A stretch of DNA of 51,907 nucleotides from an uncultured Clostridium sp. (lineage in GTDB: Bacteria > Bacillota > Clostridia > TANB77 > CAG-508), in NCBI GenBank assembly GCA_948467495.1, contig CAOKEO010000008.1, forward strand, positions 1 through 51,907, in the 5' to 3' direction. Both the position numbers and the translations under genes were made by a program. Below the pieces are notes generated by a model. That model did no database searches, was not told the DNA's origin, and saw only the letters and a program-made list of their open reading frames with translations. Each line of letters opens with the position of its first letter. The stretch's first letter is position 1. Below, in pieces: positions 25,501 through 36,000 of the stretch.

Positions 25501-27522
25501 AATACCATTTCAGAAGTAGATAGCGGAAATGATAAGTACAAAAAGGTAATCATACCATGTAATATTGACCTAAATCCTCAAGAACCAAAGAGTATGTTTG
25601 TACAGTTCAAATTAGATAAAAGTCAAGTAGTAAGTATATTATCTGACAAAAATTCAGAGAATCAGGCAAAACACCTTTTAAATAATACAGCAGAAATTAA
25701 TTCTTATTCTATCTTTGATACAAAGGATAAGATATATGCAGGAATTGACAAAAATTCTAACCCTGGAAATAGTAAGGTAGAAGACTTCAAAACCTATGAA
25801 AATGATACATCTTCTGCACCAGGATTACAATTAGAATTAGCAGATGCAAGAGAAATGACAGGAAAAGTATTTGAAGATGAAGTAATACCAGAAAAAGGAC
25901 AAAAGGCAGACGAAGTTATGACAGGAAAAGTACGTGTAGGTAGTGGAAGTTACGAAGAGGGAGAAAAAGGAATTGGTGGAGTAGAGATTACTCTTAAAGA
26001 AAAAGAAGGCACAGGAAGTGGTATGACATACAAGACTATCACAGTACCAGAAGATGGCTATTATCAAATCAAAAAAGATGATAGCAAAACAGTAAAAACA
26101 GAAGATGGCAAAGAAAGAGAATATACTTTTACAGCAACTAAAATAGAACAGGATGATAAAGGCATTAATACACATTATCTTACAAAAGGAGACTTTTATA
26201 TCATTGGTTATGTACCTGGTAAATATACATTGACTTACACATGGGGAGATCAAACTTATACAGTACAAGACTATAAAGGAACTATTTACCAAGAGAAGCA
26301 AAGACAAGAAAGTCCTAGATGGTGGTATGTAGATACGAAATATAGTAAGGATGGAGAGCAACCAGAAAATGGAAACAATGTAAATCGATATTCTGATGCC
26401 ATGGATAATTATCAGACGAGAAAGAAGATTGATAACGAAATAAAGAAGGTTAATAAAGATACAAATGCAACGGTAGACAAGGCTTATACGGAAAACGTAG
26501 AAAGTATTACAACCAAAATGGACTCTAGTACACCTATTATGGAAATTGATGTAGAATATCGAGATGCTTATACAGATTCTATGGGAAGAAAATATTCTTA
26601 TTGTATTGACAAGCTAGATTTTGGTATCATAGAAAGAGCCAAACAAGATTTACTTCTAACCAAACGTATCAGTAGCTTAAAGGCAACTTTGGCAAATGGT
26701 CAAGTCATAGTAGATATTGAAATAGACAAAGATGGTACCATAACAGGAGATAGAAGCGGTCTTACTTATATGAGACCAAGTCCTACTATTGAGCCAAGTA
26801 ATGGATTTATTAGACTAGAACTTGACAACGAATTAATTCAAGGTACTAAATTAGAAGTAGGTTATAAAATAACGGTAACTAACAATAGTGAACTAGATTA
26901 TATTCCAGAATCAGACACAGCAGATGCGACATTCTATCTATATGGGGAAGTAGGAAGCAATCGACCAATCACAATGACACCAACAGGAATCATAGATTAC
27001 TTGGATAGAAATTGGTCATTTGACAGTAAAGCATATGAGAATACATGGAAAGTTATGTCAGCCAATGGAGAAAATAATGATATTAGCCAATGGGTAGTAG
27101 AAGAAGTAATAAAAGGAGAAGGTTCAACGATTGGAGAAAAAATGATACTTTATACAGACTCTTTAAAACAAAATAACTTGATACCTAAAAATGCACAAAA
27201 TAAAGGCAATTTAACAGACGAAGCTACTGTAGATATAAATGTTTCAAAAGTATTAACTACTACAGATGAGATTTCATTAGACAACGAAGCAGAAGAAGTA
27301 GAGGTAACAAGAACTGGTGGGGCAACATTAGAAACGACACTAGGTAACTATGTACCAGGTTCTGGAGCAAAAGAATCAGATAATAGTATGGCTGAGACAA
27401 CAATTGTAACACCAGCTACTGGTGAAAACTTAAATTACATCATACCAATTGTAGTAGGAACAACAGCATTTATTATCTTAGGAGCAGGCATTATCATTAT
27501 CAAAAAGAAAATTCTTAAATAA
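22552..27522 (+). CDS. Giant surface protein B1 (SpaA/SdrD-B-like), 1,656 residues
   Basis: Secreted surface protein. Signal peptide 1-27. The N-terminal domain (about 30-200) contains FCSEKGQ, which resembles the start of thioester-type adhesin domains (weak). A Cna-B/SpaA-like domain starts near 360 (VTLYKYDSVKNDIPLSNAKF), with a second near 506. An SdrD-B-like domain (LSGYVWVDKSN) spans about 618-712. Further conserved blocks shared with B2 include FQEKSDGNYRRAIY, KVFEDEVIPEKG, YTLTYTWGDQTYTVQDYKGT and NRYSDAMDN. The C-terminus has TPATGEN (about 1620-1626), a hydrophobic helix and KKKILK, a sorting-signal layout with a non-LPXTG motif. Second gene of operon 1; a terminator follows. Confidence 0.8.
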   Translation: MKSIKKVTILLLLVMGILLVSMPSNEAADILKRNEAGNKALTGHSQLVLGNTYKIRKAQDYDVLNNLFCSEKGQRLWSVGRNYKVIAHVRIENSTAWFMTKDGKKMKSSKYSTENDKVSKNYNRKLATGIATLSPKKLKSFVWGYCNTWVTKVGSKMSYKNSNGNIVKPIPLNFATYFKDTGYNDLVQDVEDDMEETGGSIEDFENNTGSISFTTKKFDYIPNEEYWRVGPFNIAGIPSDGLSSFIIKKQDGEDITESAKVLKYKADNSEIIIRASDTEGLTAAIKNNKNFYVCIPKSGNVTKFEIEIKAKKAKDNEVEADIYFLQCSDKAWQNLIVTDGKTKTGLKEVPIKLTVEMPGGVTLYKYDSVKNDIPLSNAKFVLFRYVEDSKGTWKADNSNGRGYEKIADGENVATKYKREYVRKTDLTYHKTTMEAVTKDATYHFVTDSNGRIEVSNLQPDTYYTKEIQAPEGYEIYKWKGQYEWFPVGEVKSGMMVDSQIPNTPTTTNLQLEKVNEDDERVKIENVAFKFYHSKYGWLKEISKNQYQYVNENEATWFRTDSNGIIYKEGLPTGDWTYVEDPDSLPYGYDIAGKEKGTFKLVKKDVNHVLVKNKQRWVRLSGYVWVDKSNSKELNGDDRNDVFDKDSRDRLLDGITVKLINSETNEVRTATTAYHGWYSDAGNNGHGEYMFEDVEIKDLSFLYIEFEYDGLTYTNVATKPDDNYQNGSKAAEGEKRRNSYNEAFRVIEGSEERDKGLAKNPKTGETKNLTYDTKDYEAILNNDGVYTAKKDDHGDYIQQEKLGDFPIQANTDQATDQEGKDITPYGRSDIGMGKHIVWGQTDIRYINLGLKDRYQPDIGLTKDMHNAKVSVNGYSHTYLYNKKNKEPDLYSQEETFNVGVKFQEKSDGNYRRAIYTSDYEYNPNKPDKELKVYVTYELRMIQSNKNLKAKINSIAECFDKNYTIEKIGTKADDKGNIGGTIIETNTISEVDSGNDKYKKVIIPCNIDLNPQEPKSMFVQFKLDKSQVVSILSDKNSENQAKHLLNNTAEINSYSIFDTKDKIYAGIDKNSNPGNSKVEDFKTYENDTSSAPGLQLELADAREMTGKVFEDEVIPEKGQKADEVMTGKVRVGSGSYEEGEKGIGGVEITLKEKEGTGSGMTYKTITVPEDGYYQIKKDDSKTVKTEDGKEREYTFTATKIEQDDKGINTHYLTKGDFYIIGYVPGKYTLTYTWGDQTYTVQDYKGTIYQEKQRQESPRWWYVDTKYSKDGEQPENGNNVNRYSDAMDNYQTRKKIDNEIKKVNKDTNATVDKAYTENVESITTKMDSSTPIMEIDVEYRDAYTDSMGRKYSYCIDKLDFGIIERAKQDLLLTKRISSLKATLANGQVIVDIEIDKDGTITGDRSGLTYMRPSPTIEPSNGFIRLELDNELIQGTKLEVGYKITVTNNSELDYIPESDTADATFYLYGEVGSNRPITMTPTGIIDYLDRNWSFDSKAYENTWKVMSANGENNDISQWVVEEVIKGEGSTIGEKMILYTDSLKQNNLIPKNAQNKGNLTDEATVDINVSKVLTTTDEISLDNEAEEVEVTRTGGATLETTLGNYVPGSGAKESDNSMAETTIVTPATGENLNYIIPIVVGTTAFIILGAGIIIIKKKILK

Positions 27523-27531
27523 TGAATAGAA

Positions 27532-27560
27532 AACGAAGGAAACAAAACCTTCGTTTTTTT
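27532..27560 (+). terminator. Terminator of surface operon 1
   Basis: AACGAAGG (27532-27539) / CCTTCGTT (27548-27555) with AAACAAAA loop, followed by TTTTT. It separates B1 from the second operon. Confidence 0.85.
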
Positions 27561-27672
27561 ATGATTTCTTTACGCAAATAGGCAGTTGGTGGAAATGACT
27601 AAAAAATAGGATACACATGTTATAAAATTGTAAAGAAAACTTAAAAGAAATAACAAAAAGCAGCAGAAAACA

Positions 27673-27731
27673 GTTTCCGTAAAGCTAAGACAATTTCGTT
27701 TTGAAAAAGGAAAAAAGCGACATTGATTTAT
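27673..27731 (+). promoter_or_regulatory. Shared leader motif, copy 2
   Basis: GTTTCCGTAA, CGTTTTGAAAAA, AAAAAAGCGA and TTGATTTAT, in the same order as upstream of A1, with longer spacing between the first two blocks. A likely -10 box (TATAAA, about 27620) lies upstream, giving a leader of about 165 nt. The remaining sequence of the 270-bp gap is the operon 1 terminator. Confidence 0.45.
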
Positions 27732-27793
27732 AGATAAATCATTAGTAACATATAAAGTAAGGAAAATAGATAAAAAAGACAGGAGGTATCCAA

Positions 27794-30700
27794 ATGAGGC
27801 AAAAACCATTATCTAAAATGATGGCTGTTATCTTAATTATGGTTTTAACATTGGTAGATTTTTTAACCATAGGACTTAGTCTTGTCTCTTATGCAGCAAA
27901 TGAATGGAGTCTGGAAACAGCAACCAATCATGAAAATGTTACGTTTGATGTATATGGAAAAGGAGAGAATGGAGAAGTTTTAGAAACCAAAGAAGAAAGT
28001 ATAAATGGTTCTGATATGAAATTATTCCTATTGGTTACGGTAAAGCAGGAAGGAAATTTCAATGGAAAAATTGAGTTAAAAGATAGCAATTTTAGATGGA
28101 AACAAGAAGTCGTAAGTAATGCAATTCGTGAAATAGACGGAAATACTATCACATTGAACCAAATACATGCTGGTGAAAGAGTGGAAATAGAAATTGGGAT
28201 AGAACCAATTCAAGAAAATAAAATAAGTCCTAATTTTTTGCAAAGCCAAAGTAATCTTATCCTAAGTGGAACTTACCAAGATAGTGAACAACGTGAGAAA
28301 TCAATACAAGCCCAAAGAAAAGTGACATTTATCTGGAATAGTCCCTATGAAGAAGGTGAAGGGCAAGAATTAACAAGTGAGATATTAACCAATCATGTAT
28401 ATGAAATCAATGGAGAAAATAAAAGGATGGTACAACTATTGTTGAAAAGTGGCTTACGTGGAAATGCTTATCCCATAAAAGCAACTCATTTAGAAGTGTC
28501 AACTTTAGAGGGTGTAGAGGCAATCAGCGTGATTACAAGGGGAACAAAGGCAACAAATGGTAAGAATGAAATTGATTTTAATAAAAGTAATTGGCAATAT
28601 GTACAAGAAACAGACAAATTACAAATACAAGTAACAAATGAAGAAGAAGAAGGAAAAATAAGTTGGGAAAAGCAAGGACAAGATGAATTTGTGGTAACGT
28701 ATCTATTAGATGAAAATACACCAATAACACAACCAATTACCACAACGGCAACTATTATATTACCAGATGTTAATCAAACGCAAAAGACAACCACGACAAC
28801 AGTAGCAGTGCAAGAAGAAAAGGATGGAATTGTGACAACTAGTACTAATTTAGCAGAAACTAGTATCCATAAAGGAAAGATTTATGCAAAACAAGAAAGA
28901 AATTACCAAGTAACAACCAATTTGTATATTGCCAATAATAGTGTAAATCAAACGATAGATATTTGTTTAGAAGAATCAACTTACCAGATGGCTGACACAT
29001 CGGTAAAAGCTAATGTGCAATATGTAAAAACAACTGTTAAAAAGTCGCAAGTAGAGAGGATACTTGGTGAAAACGGAAGTATGAATTTACTTACAGTAGA
29101 TGGAGATTTAATTTTTCAAATTCATCGAGAAACACCAACAGATGAAAACGGAAATGTAACGATTTATTATCCAGAAGGAATTAAGCAAGTTCAAATTCAT
29201 ACTACAGAAATAATAGGAACAGGGACGATTGCACTTGAAAATACAAAAGGAATGAAACCAGAAGATTACAACCAAGAAACCATGAGACAATGGCAAGCAA
29301 TTCATGAGGGAGCGACAGGTTCTAGTGCTAATATGATATTGGAGGACACAACAACAGCAGCCAAAATAGAAATAAATCAGGATTATTTGTCAACTCTTTC
29401 TAAAAACGAGAATGTTGAATTCAAAGTGACATTGTGTACAGATGATGAAAAATATGACTTATTTAAAAATCCAAACATAAAAGTTAGATTACCAAGTGGA
29501 ATTCAAAATTTGGAGGTAAAATCCATTCATCTTGTACATGGCAATGCTTTTCGACAGGAAAATGCACAGGTAATAGAGGAAAATGGACAAAAAGTAATTG
29601 AAATTGCATTATCAGGAGAACAGACACATTACACAGCAGATATCAATCAAGCGACACTAGTAATCGTAGCTGATATTACGTTTGGAATTTTGACACCAAG
29701 CCAAGTTCAAAAAATACAATTGGATTTTACAAATGAAAAGGGAAAAGAGATAGCATATCAAGAGTCCATTGATCAAAAGATTGAATCAAAATACGGACTT
29801 ATGATTTATAGTGAAATGAGCCGATTTAATGAAGCAGGTGATTATAACTTTACACTTGATAATGAAGTGCCAACTGGTGTTTTGGATTTGGCAAGTAACG
29901 AAAGAATAGCAACCATGGGAATAGCTATTTTGAACAATTATGAAGAAGATATGACAAATGTAAGTATAATAGGAAGAATCCCAACAAAAGGGATTTATGA
30001 TGGTACCATAGATACGCAATTAGTAAATTCCATTGAGACTAATTTAGACAAGGTAACAGTTATGTATTCAACTAGTAGTACAGCTTCCTTAACAGATGAT
30101 TCTTGGACAGAAAGAGCAGAACATGCGAAATCCTATAAAATAGTGTTTGATAAGGTGGCAAAAGGGCAGTTAATACAAATGAGGTATGGATTTGTGATAC
30201 CAAAAGAATTAACTTATGGCCAGAGTTTATATGGAAAAACAGAAGTAAATTATACTTATTTGGATAATCCAATGAATCAAACTTCTCATATAGGAGCAGA
30301 GACACAAAGAATGACTATGGACAAAACAAGTGTATTAAATAAGGCAGTTACTACAAAAATGGAAAATGGAGTAGATGTTTCTATTTCTACCACAACAGCA
30401 GGCTCTGAATTACAAGATGGTGATGAGGTATATGAAGGACAGACGATAAAATATGTGATGAAGCTTACGAATCATACAGGACATGACTTAAGTAATATAA
30501 AAGTACAAGCGATACAAGAAAATGCTAATATATTTGATTTAAAAGGATATGATGCTTATAACGATGGGACAGGTGAAGATAATTTGACATCTTACTTCTG
30601 GGAGGAATTGGATACCAACCAAAAGGAATTTGTCTTGGAAAGTTTAAAAAATGAAGAGAGTGTAGATTTATCCTATCAAGCAATTGTCAAAGAGGTAGAA

Positions 30701-33076
30701 AATCAAGATGCTAAAGTAGTTGGCAATATTACAGTAGAGACGGAAGAAACCCAGACACAAACAGTAACAACAATTGCCAATCCCATTAAACAAGCAAAAT
30801 TAAAAATGGTGATAAAACAAGCTGCTGCGGAAGAGTTGAAATTATATTCTTTGAATCCAACCAGTTATGTGATACAAGTAAAAAACTTATCCCAAGAAAC
30901 TTTAAAAGATGTTGCTATTGAAGTAGAACCATCAGATGGATTAGTTTTTTCTGAACCTTATGATGTGAAAGCTTATTTGCCAAATCAAGATGGTGTGGAA
31001 GCTAATGTTTTGAATGGAGTAACTACTTCTAATGATGTTTTCACGATACATGTAAGTAAAATTGATCCAGGCGAAGATGGTTTGTTAAATATTGCGATAC
31101 GCCCATACTTAGATGGGTTTGAAGGAGACACACAAGAAGTAAATATTTATACAAAGTGTACTTTACACGAAAGTGAAACCTATTTTTCTAATGTTTCAAA
31201 TCGAACGATTTATCAAACCCAAAGAAATATAACCATAACGCAAACTGCTAATATCAGTGAAGATACCATACTAAAAGATGGACAGGAATTCCAAATTTCA
31301 GTTGAGATACAAAACAAAGGAACAGATGTAAAAGCTAGTATCTATGACTTTTTCCTAGATGGTTTGGTAGCAACGTCAGGATATTGGCATACCGAAGATG
31401 GGCAGAATCATACGATTACGGTAGATGAGGATGGTATTTTTGAAGATGATGAAGAAACAAACGATGAGGAATATGTTATCATTACCAACAATAAATTAGT
31501 GGCAAATAAACCATTAAAGAAAAACGAGAAATTGATTATGGTACTGAATGTAGTAGCAGATGCCACAAAAGTAGAAGAAAATCCAATTACCAATAAGATA
31601 ACAGTAAGTTATGATTTTTTAACAGTTGAATCCAATGAATTAAAGTTTAGAGTGGAGGAAAAGAAAGATGACAGTAATCGTTCTCCTGTTACGGTAAAAC
31701 AAGTTGGTAATCCAGAAAATAATACTACCATCAAAGATGGTAACCAAGTAACCTATACAGCTACCATAAACAATTTAGTAGACGAGGAACATGATATTAC
31801 AATAACCGATAAGTTACCAGAAGGAATTGTGGTGCAATCCGTATTTTTAGAAGGAAAAGAAATAACAGAACAATGTTTACAAAATAATACAATTATCATA
31901 GCTAATTATAGTATAAAAGAGTTAGCAACTGTTACCTTACAAATCCATGCCGTTTTAGTAGAAAGCCAAGTAACAAGTGAAACATTAAGCAATATCATTT
32001 CTGTTACAACAGCAATGACAGAAACCAAGTCAAATGAAATTGTTTACTATGTAACAAGTCAAAATACAAATGATTCGAATCATGGCTCATCTAATCAAAA
32101 TCCTAATCGCCCCAAAGGGCAGACATACACAATATCAGGAGTAGCATGGTTGGATGAAGATAAAAGTGGATCTAGAGAAACCAAAGAAAACTTGATAGAA
32201 GGAATTAAAATAAAAGTAATAGATGTGTCAACTGGAAGTTATGTTCAAAAAGATGGTAGTGATTTGAGTACAACAACATCTTCGGATGGAAGTTATTCAC
32301 TTACATTAGAAGAAGGAGACTATGTGGTAGTATTTGAATATGACACAGAAAAGTATGGAATAACAGAATATCAAAAATCTGGCATAGCAGAAACCGTAAA
32401 TTCAGATGCTATTAGTAAAATGGTAGATGATAATACAGTTGGTGTAACAGATACGATTTCAATTCGTCATGATAATGTAGAACATATTGATATTGGGTTG
32501 ATAGAAGCTAGCATTTTTGATTTAGAATTAAATAAATATATTGATAAAATAACGGTACAAAACAAGGAAGGAACAAAGGTATATCAATATGATAATACCA
32601 AAATGGCAAAAGTAGAAATAGCAGGCAAGCAATTAGCTGGTTCAATCGTTACCTTGGAATATACCATAAAAGTAACTAATACAGGAGATACAGAAGGGTA
32701 TGTTAAGAGTATGGTAGATCATATGCCAAATTCTTTAAGATTTGATGGTTCCATAAACAAAAATTGGTATCAGTCTGATTCTAATTTGTATTATACTTCT
32801 TTAGAGAATAGCAAGATAGAACCAGGCGAAACAAAAGAGGTAACATTGATTTTGAGCAAAACAATGTCTGAAAATAATACAGGACCAGTTAGCAATACCG
32901 CAGAAATAGTAGACGAATATCATTCTTTTGGTAGTAGCAATGCAGATGTGATTATTAGTGTAAAAACAGGAAGGTTGATTTTATATTTATCTTTAGCCGT
33001 TGTCATAAATGCTATGATAGGATTTGGTGTGTATTGGATTCGTAAAAATGTTGTCAAAAGAGAAATAAAATTTTAG
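27794..33076 (+). CDS. Giant surface protein A2 (DUF11 / SdrD-B-like repeats), 1,760 residues
   Basis: Paralogue of A1 along the whole length: the same opening (signal peptide ending SLVSYAAN, then VKQEGNFNGKIELKD and IEPIQENK), the same repeat plan, and the same C-terminal block (YDNTKMAKVEIAGK; VKSMVDHMPNSLRFDG; NWYQSDSNLYYTSL). DUF11-like domains include EGQTIKYVMKLTNHTGHD and NQVTYTATINNLVDEEHDI. An SdrD-B-like domain (ISGVAWLDEDKSGSRETKEN) lies near 1447-1525. SVKTG precedes the membrane helix (about 1721-1746), and the tail is basic (RKNVVKREIKF). RBS ACAGGAGGT. First gene of operon 2; B2 follows after 23 bp. Confidence 0.8.
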   Translation: MRQKPLSKMMAVILIMVLTLVDFLTIGLSLVSYAANEWSLETATNHENVTFDVYGKGENGEVLETKEESINGSDMKLFLLVTVKQEGNFNGKIELKDSNFRWKQEVVSNAIREIDGNTITLNQIHAGERVEIEIGIEPIQENKISPNFLQSQSNLILSGTYQDSEQREKSIQAQRKVTFIWNSPYEEGEGQELTSEILTNHVYEINGENKRMVQLLLKSGLRGNAYPIKATHLEVSTLEGVEAISVITRGTKATNGKNEIDFNKSNWQYVQETDKLQIQVTNEEEEGKISWEKQGQDEFVVTYLLDENTPITQPITTTATIILPDVNQTQKTTTTTVAVQEEKDGIVTTSTNLAETSIHKGKIYAKQERNYQVTTNLYIANNSVNQTIDICLEESTYQMADTSVKANVQYVKTTVKKSQVERILGENGSMNLLTVDGDLIFQIHRETPTDENGNVTIYYPEGIKQVQIHTTEIIGTGTIALENTKGMKPEDYNQETMRQWQAIHEGATGSSANMILEDTTTAAKIEINQDYLSTLSKNENVEFKVTLCTDDEKYDLFKNPNIKVRLPSGIQNLEVKSIHLVHGNAFRQENAQVIEENGQKVIEIALSGEQTHYTADINQATLVIVADITFGILTPSQVQKIQLDFTNEKGKEIAYQESIDQKIESKYGLMIYSEMSRFNEAGDYNFTLDNEVPTGVLDLASNERIATMGIAILNNYEEDMTNVSIIGRIPTKGIYDGTIDTQLVNSIETNLDKVTVMYSTSSTASLTDDSWTERAEHAKSYKIVFDKVAKGQLIQMRYGFVIPKELTYGQSLYGKTEVNYTYLDNPMNQTSHIGAETQRMTMDKTSVLNKAVTTKMENGVDVSISTTTAGSELQDGDEVYEGQTIKYVMKLTNHTGHDLSNIKVQAIQENANIFDLKGYDAYNDGTGEDNLTSYFWEELDTNQKEFVLESLKNEESVDLSYQAIVKEVENQDAKVVGNITVETEETQTQTVTTIANPIKQAKLKMVIKQAAAEELKLYSLNPTSYVIQVKNLSQETLKDVAIEVEPSDGLVFSEPYDVKAYLPNQDGVEANVLNGVTTSNDVFTIHVSKIDPGEDGLLNIAIRPYLDGFEGDTQEVNIYTKCTLHESETYFSNVSNRTIYQTQRNITITQTANISEDTILKDGQEFQISVEIQNKGTDVKASIYDFFLDGLVATSGYWHTEDGQNHTITVDEDGIFEDDEETNDEEYVIITNNKLVANKPLKKNEKLIMVLNVVADATKVEENPITNKITVSYDFLTVESNELKFRVEEKKDDSNRSPVTVKQVGNPENNTTIKDGNQVTYTATINNLVDEEHDITITDKLPEGIVVQSVFLEGKEITEQCLQNNTIIIANYSIKELATVTLQIHAVLVESQVTSETLSNIISVTTAMTETKSNEIVYYVTSQNTNDSNHGSSNQNPNRPKGQTYTISGVAWLDEDKSGSRETKENLIEGIKIKVIDVSTGSYVQKDGSDLSTTTSSDGSYSLTLEEGDYVVVFEYDTEKYGITEYQKSGIAETVNSDAISKMVDDNTVGVTDTISIRHDNVEHIDIGLIEASIFDLELNKYIDKITVQNKEGTKVYQYDNTKMAKVEIAGKQLAGSIVTLEYTIKVTNTGDTEGYVKSMVDHMPNSLRFDGSINKNWYQSDSNLYYTSLENSKIEPGETKEVTLILSKTMSENNTGPVSNTAEIVDEYHSFGSSNADVIISVKTGRLILYLSLAVVINAMIGFGVYWIRKNVVKREIKF

Positions 33077-33099
33077 CACAAAGGAGGCAAACAATCAAA

Positions 33100-36000
33100 A
33101 TGAAACATAGAATGGTAAAAATAATTGGCTTGGTTATTATGATAATCATAAGTTTTGCTTTCCATACTTTTTCCTATGCTGCTGTAACAACGATAATGAC
33201 AGAAGGTGAATTTGCAAAGTATGTTAGAAATCATAAAGATTGGTTCTGGGGAGAAATGAATGAAGGGATATTAGCAAAGAATGGAAAGACAGCATATTTT
33301 GGTGAAAAATTGACACCTGGTGGTGATGCTGCTTGCCAGACAAATGGTGCTTGTTTATATCATCTTAAAAATCATGTGGGAAGTGGAAGTAATTATCATA
33401 GTTGTATTACTAATTTAGTAGATTTTAATGGTAAAACTGGCGAAATTACGATTTATGGAGGAAAAAATATCAAGCGTACAAGTGAAGAAACGGTTACGTG
33501 GAAAAATGCCAATGCAGTGGCTAAAATATTGTATGATGCTTATGAGAAAAAAGGAAGTACAGCCAAACCTTCTAGTACATGGGGTGCTTCTGTATCTTAT
33601 GTTGTTAGTCAAGCTAGAAACAAAATTGAAGATAAAGTACATCCATACTTTTTTACAGACAGTAATCGTACAGCATACACAGCAGAACAAAAGGAAGCTG
33701 CTGAAAAGAAGTACAATGCAGCCACTAAGCTTAAACCAATTGGAAGCTCTTCTATTAGTTTTCAAGATACTAGTCCCTTGATTTCTACTGCCAAAGAAGG
33801 AGATACTACTTATACCTACATTGGACCTCTAAAGATATCTGGTTCAGGAACGATTGATGATATTATAGTAGGAAGCTATAAATATTCTGATGATAAAAAA
33901 GTAAGATGGTCAACTACTGCTGATAAAAGTGGTTTAAAGTCAGGAAAAGCAATTACACCCAACACGAATTTTTATCTAAGAGTAAAAGCCAATTTGAGTT
34001 CTACCAAAAATATAAAAGTAACGATAAAAACCAAAGGTGGCGAATATTATAAAGCAAGAATGGCACTGATTACTTATCTATGTGGTACATGTACATCTAC
34101 TTTTTCGAGTCAAAATCTGGGCATTTATAGTGGGAAAAAGGTAACAGTTGAGGCTAAAAGTGCAAGTAAAACCATTATGAACACAGGAGGATTAGAAATT
34201 ATCAAACAAGATCAAGATACTGGTGCTCGCTTAGCAGGAGTTAGTGTTAAGGTTACAGGTCCTAAACAATATAACAAGACATTTACAACAGATTCCAATG
34301 GAAGTATTGCTATTTATGATTTACCAGCAGGTACCTTTACCATAACAGAAATTAGTAATCCACATTATGGTTATACTACTATGGCAAGTGCTTCTGCTAC
34401 TGTATCATCATCTGTGGTAAAGGTTGTTTTAAACAATCAAAAGCAAACTGGTAATTTGAAAATTCATAAAATAGATCAAGATACTGGTGCACCATTAGGA
34501 AGTGTTACAGTTAAAGTAAGAAATTCAAATGGACAATATCTTAGAGCAATAAGTAATGGTGTACAAAATAAAGTAACAGGAAGTGTTTATTTAACAAATT
34601 TAGAGACAGTACCTTATCCATGGGATGCAACTGAATTTGTGACAGATGGTAATGGAATAGTAGAAATTCAAAACTTATTAGTAGGTCGATACACAGTAGA
34701 AGAGACATTTAATCCACATTATGGATATACACAGATGGTTTCTGATACAGTAAATGTAACCAAAGGAACGACAGTCACTCTTACTTTGAAAAATCCTAAG
34801 CAAACTGGAAATTTAGGAATTCATAAAATTGATAAAGATAGTGGTGCACCATTAGAAGGAGTAAGTTTTAAAATAAAAGCATCCAATGGAAACTATATCA
34901 TAGCAGAAAGTGGGAATACCAGACAAAGCAAAGTGATAGGAAAAATTCTTTTAAGTAATTTGTATTACACAGCAAAAGAGGAGGAAGCAACCGAATTTAT
35001 AACAGATAAAGATGGCATAATAGAGATTCACAATCTATTAATCGATACTTATCAAGTAATAGAAATATCAATTGGTAATCATACGGCTTATGAAATAGAT
35101 GATGAGTATATTACTTGGGAATCTAATGTAAATCCCGATGGAAAAGGAAGAATTGCACAAGTAAAAGTAAATAGACAAGCCTCTAATCTTACACAAGATG
35201 CAGCTAATGGAAATGGTGATATAGTAACAGTGAAAAACAGAAGAAAATATATTGACTTAGGTGGTTATGTATGGCAAGATATTGAATTTTATACATCCAA
35301 AAAACAAAAACAAAGAAATGCGTTGTGGAATGAAGGAGCAGATGATAAATTTGATCAAAGATTAAAAGGAATTGAAGTTATTTTAAGAAATGACAAAGGT
35401 GTAATTCAATTAACAGACATAAAAGGGAATACCAAAGATGCTATTGCAAAAACAAATGATAAAGGAGAATATGAATTCCAAAGAATAGTCATTGATGACT
35501 TACCGACTCTTTTTGTAGAATTTAGTTACAATGGTATGAGTTACCAATCAGTACCTCTTCATTTAAAGGCACACAATGGTAGCAAAGCAGCAGAAGGAGA
35601 AGCAAGAAGAAAGAAATTTAATCATGCATATGAAACCATTACTTATGAAGGTTCCAATCAGCATGCTTTAGATTATCGTACATCTGATTATGAAAGCAAG
35701 TTAAAATTTGGCGATGAAAAGAATTATAATTATGGATACGAAGATAAAAATAAAGAAGACAGAGAGGATAGAGGACCAGTTAATGGTGTAGATGATATAT
35801 TTATGATAATAGCAGATACCTATCAAGCTTATGTAAAACCAGATGGTACAGGTGGGTATTTAGATGATATTGCTTCACCAGAAGATATCAGAAATGATGG
35901 TATGACTAAAATAGAAAATGTAAATTTAGGAATAGAAAAAAGAGAACAACCAAACTTGAAATTAGTAAAAGACTTACAATCTATTCAAGTAAGTATTAAT

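Noticed and set aside
25837..26361. 174-codon reverse ORF inside the B1 gene, and similar long reverse frames inside spoIIE, B2 and A2
   Set aside because: Hydrophobic Phe/Ser/Cys-rich antisense translations with no start signals; shadows of the large forward genes.
32050..32130. Ser/Asn-rich stretch in A2 and acidic stretches in A1 as possible tandem DNA repeats
   Set aside because: Low-complexity linkers without repeated units at the DNA level.
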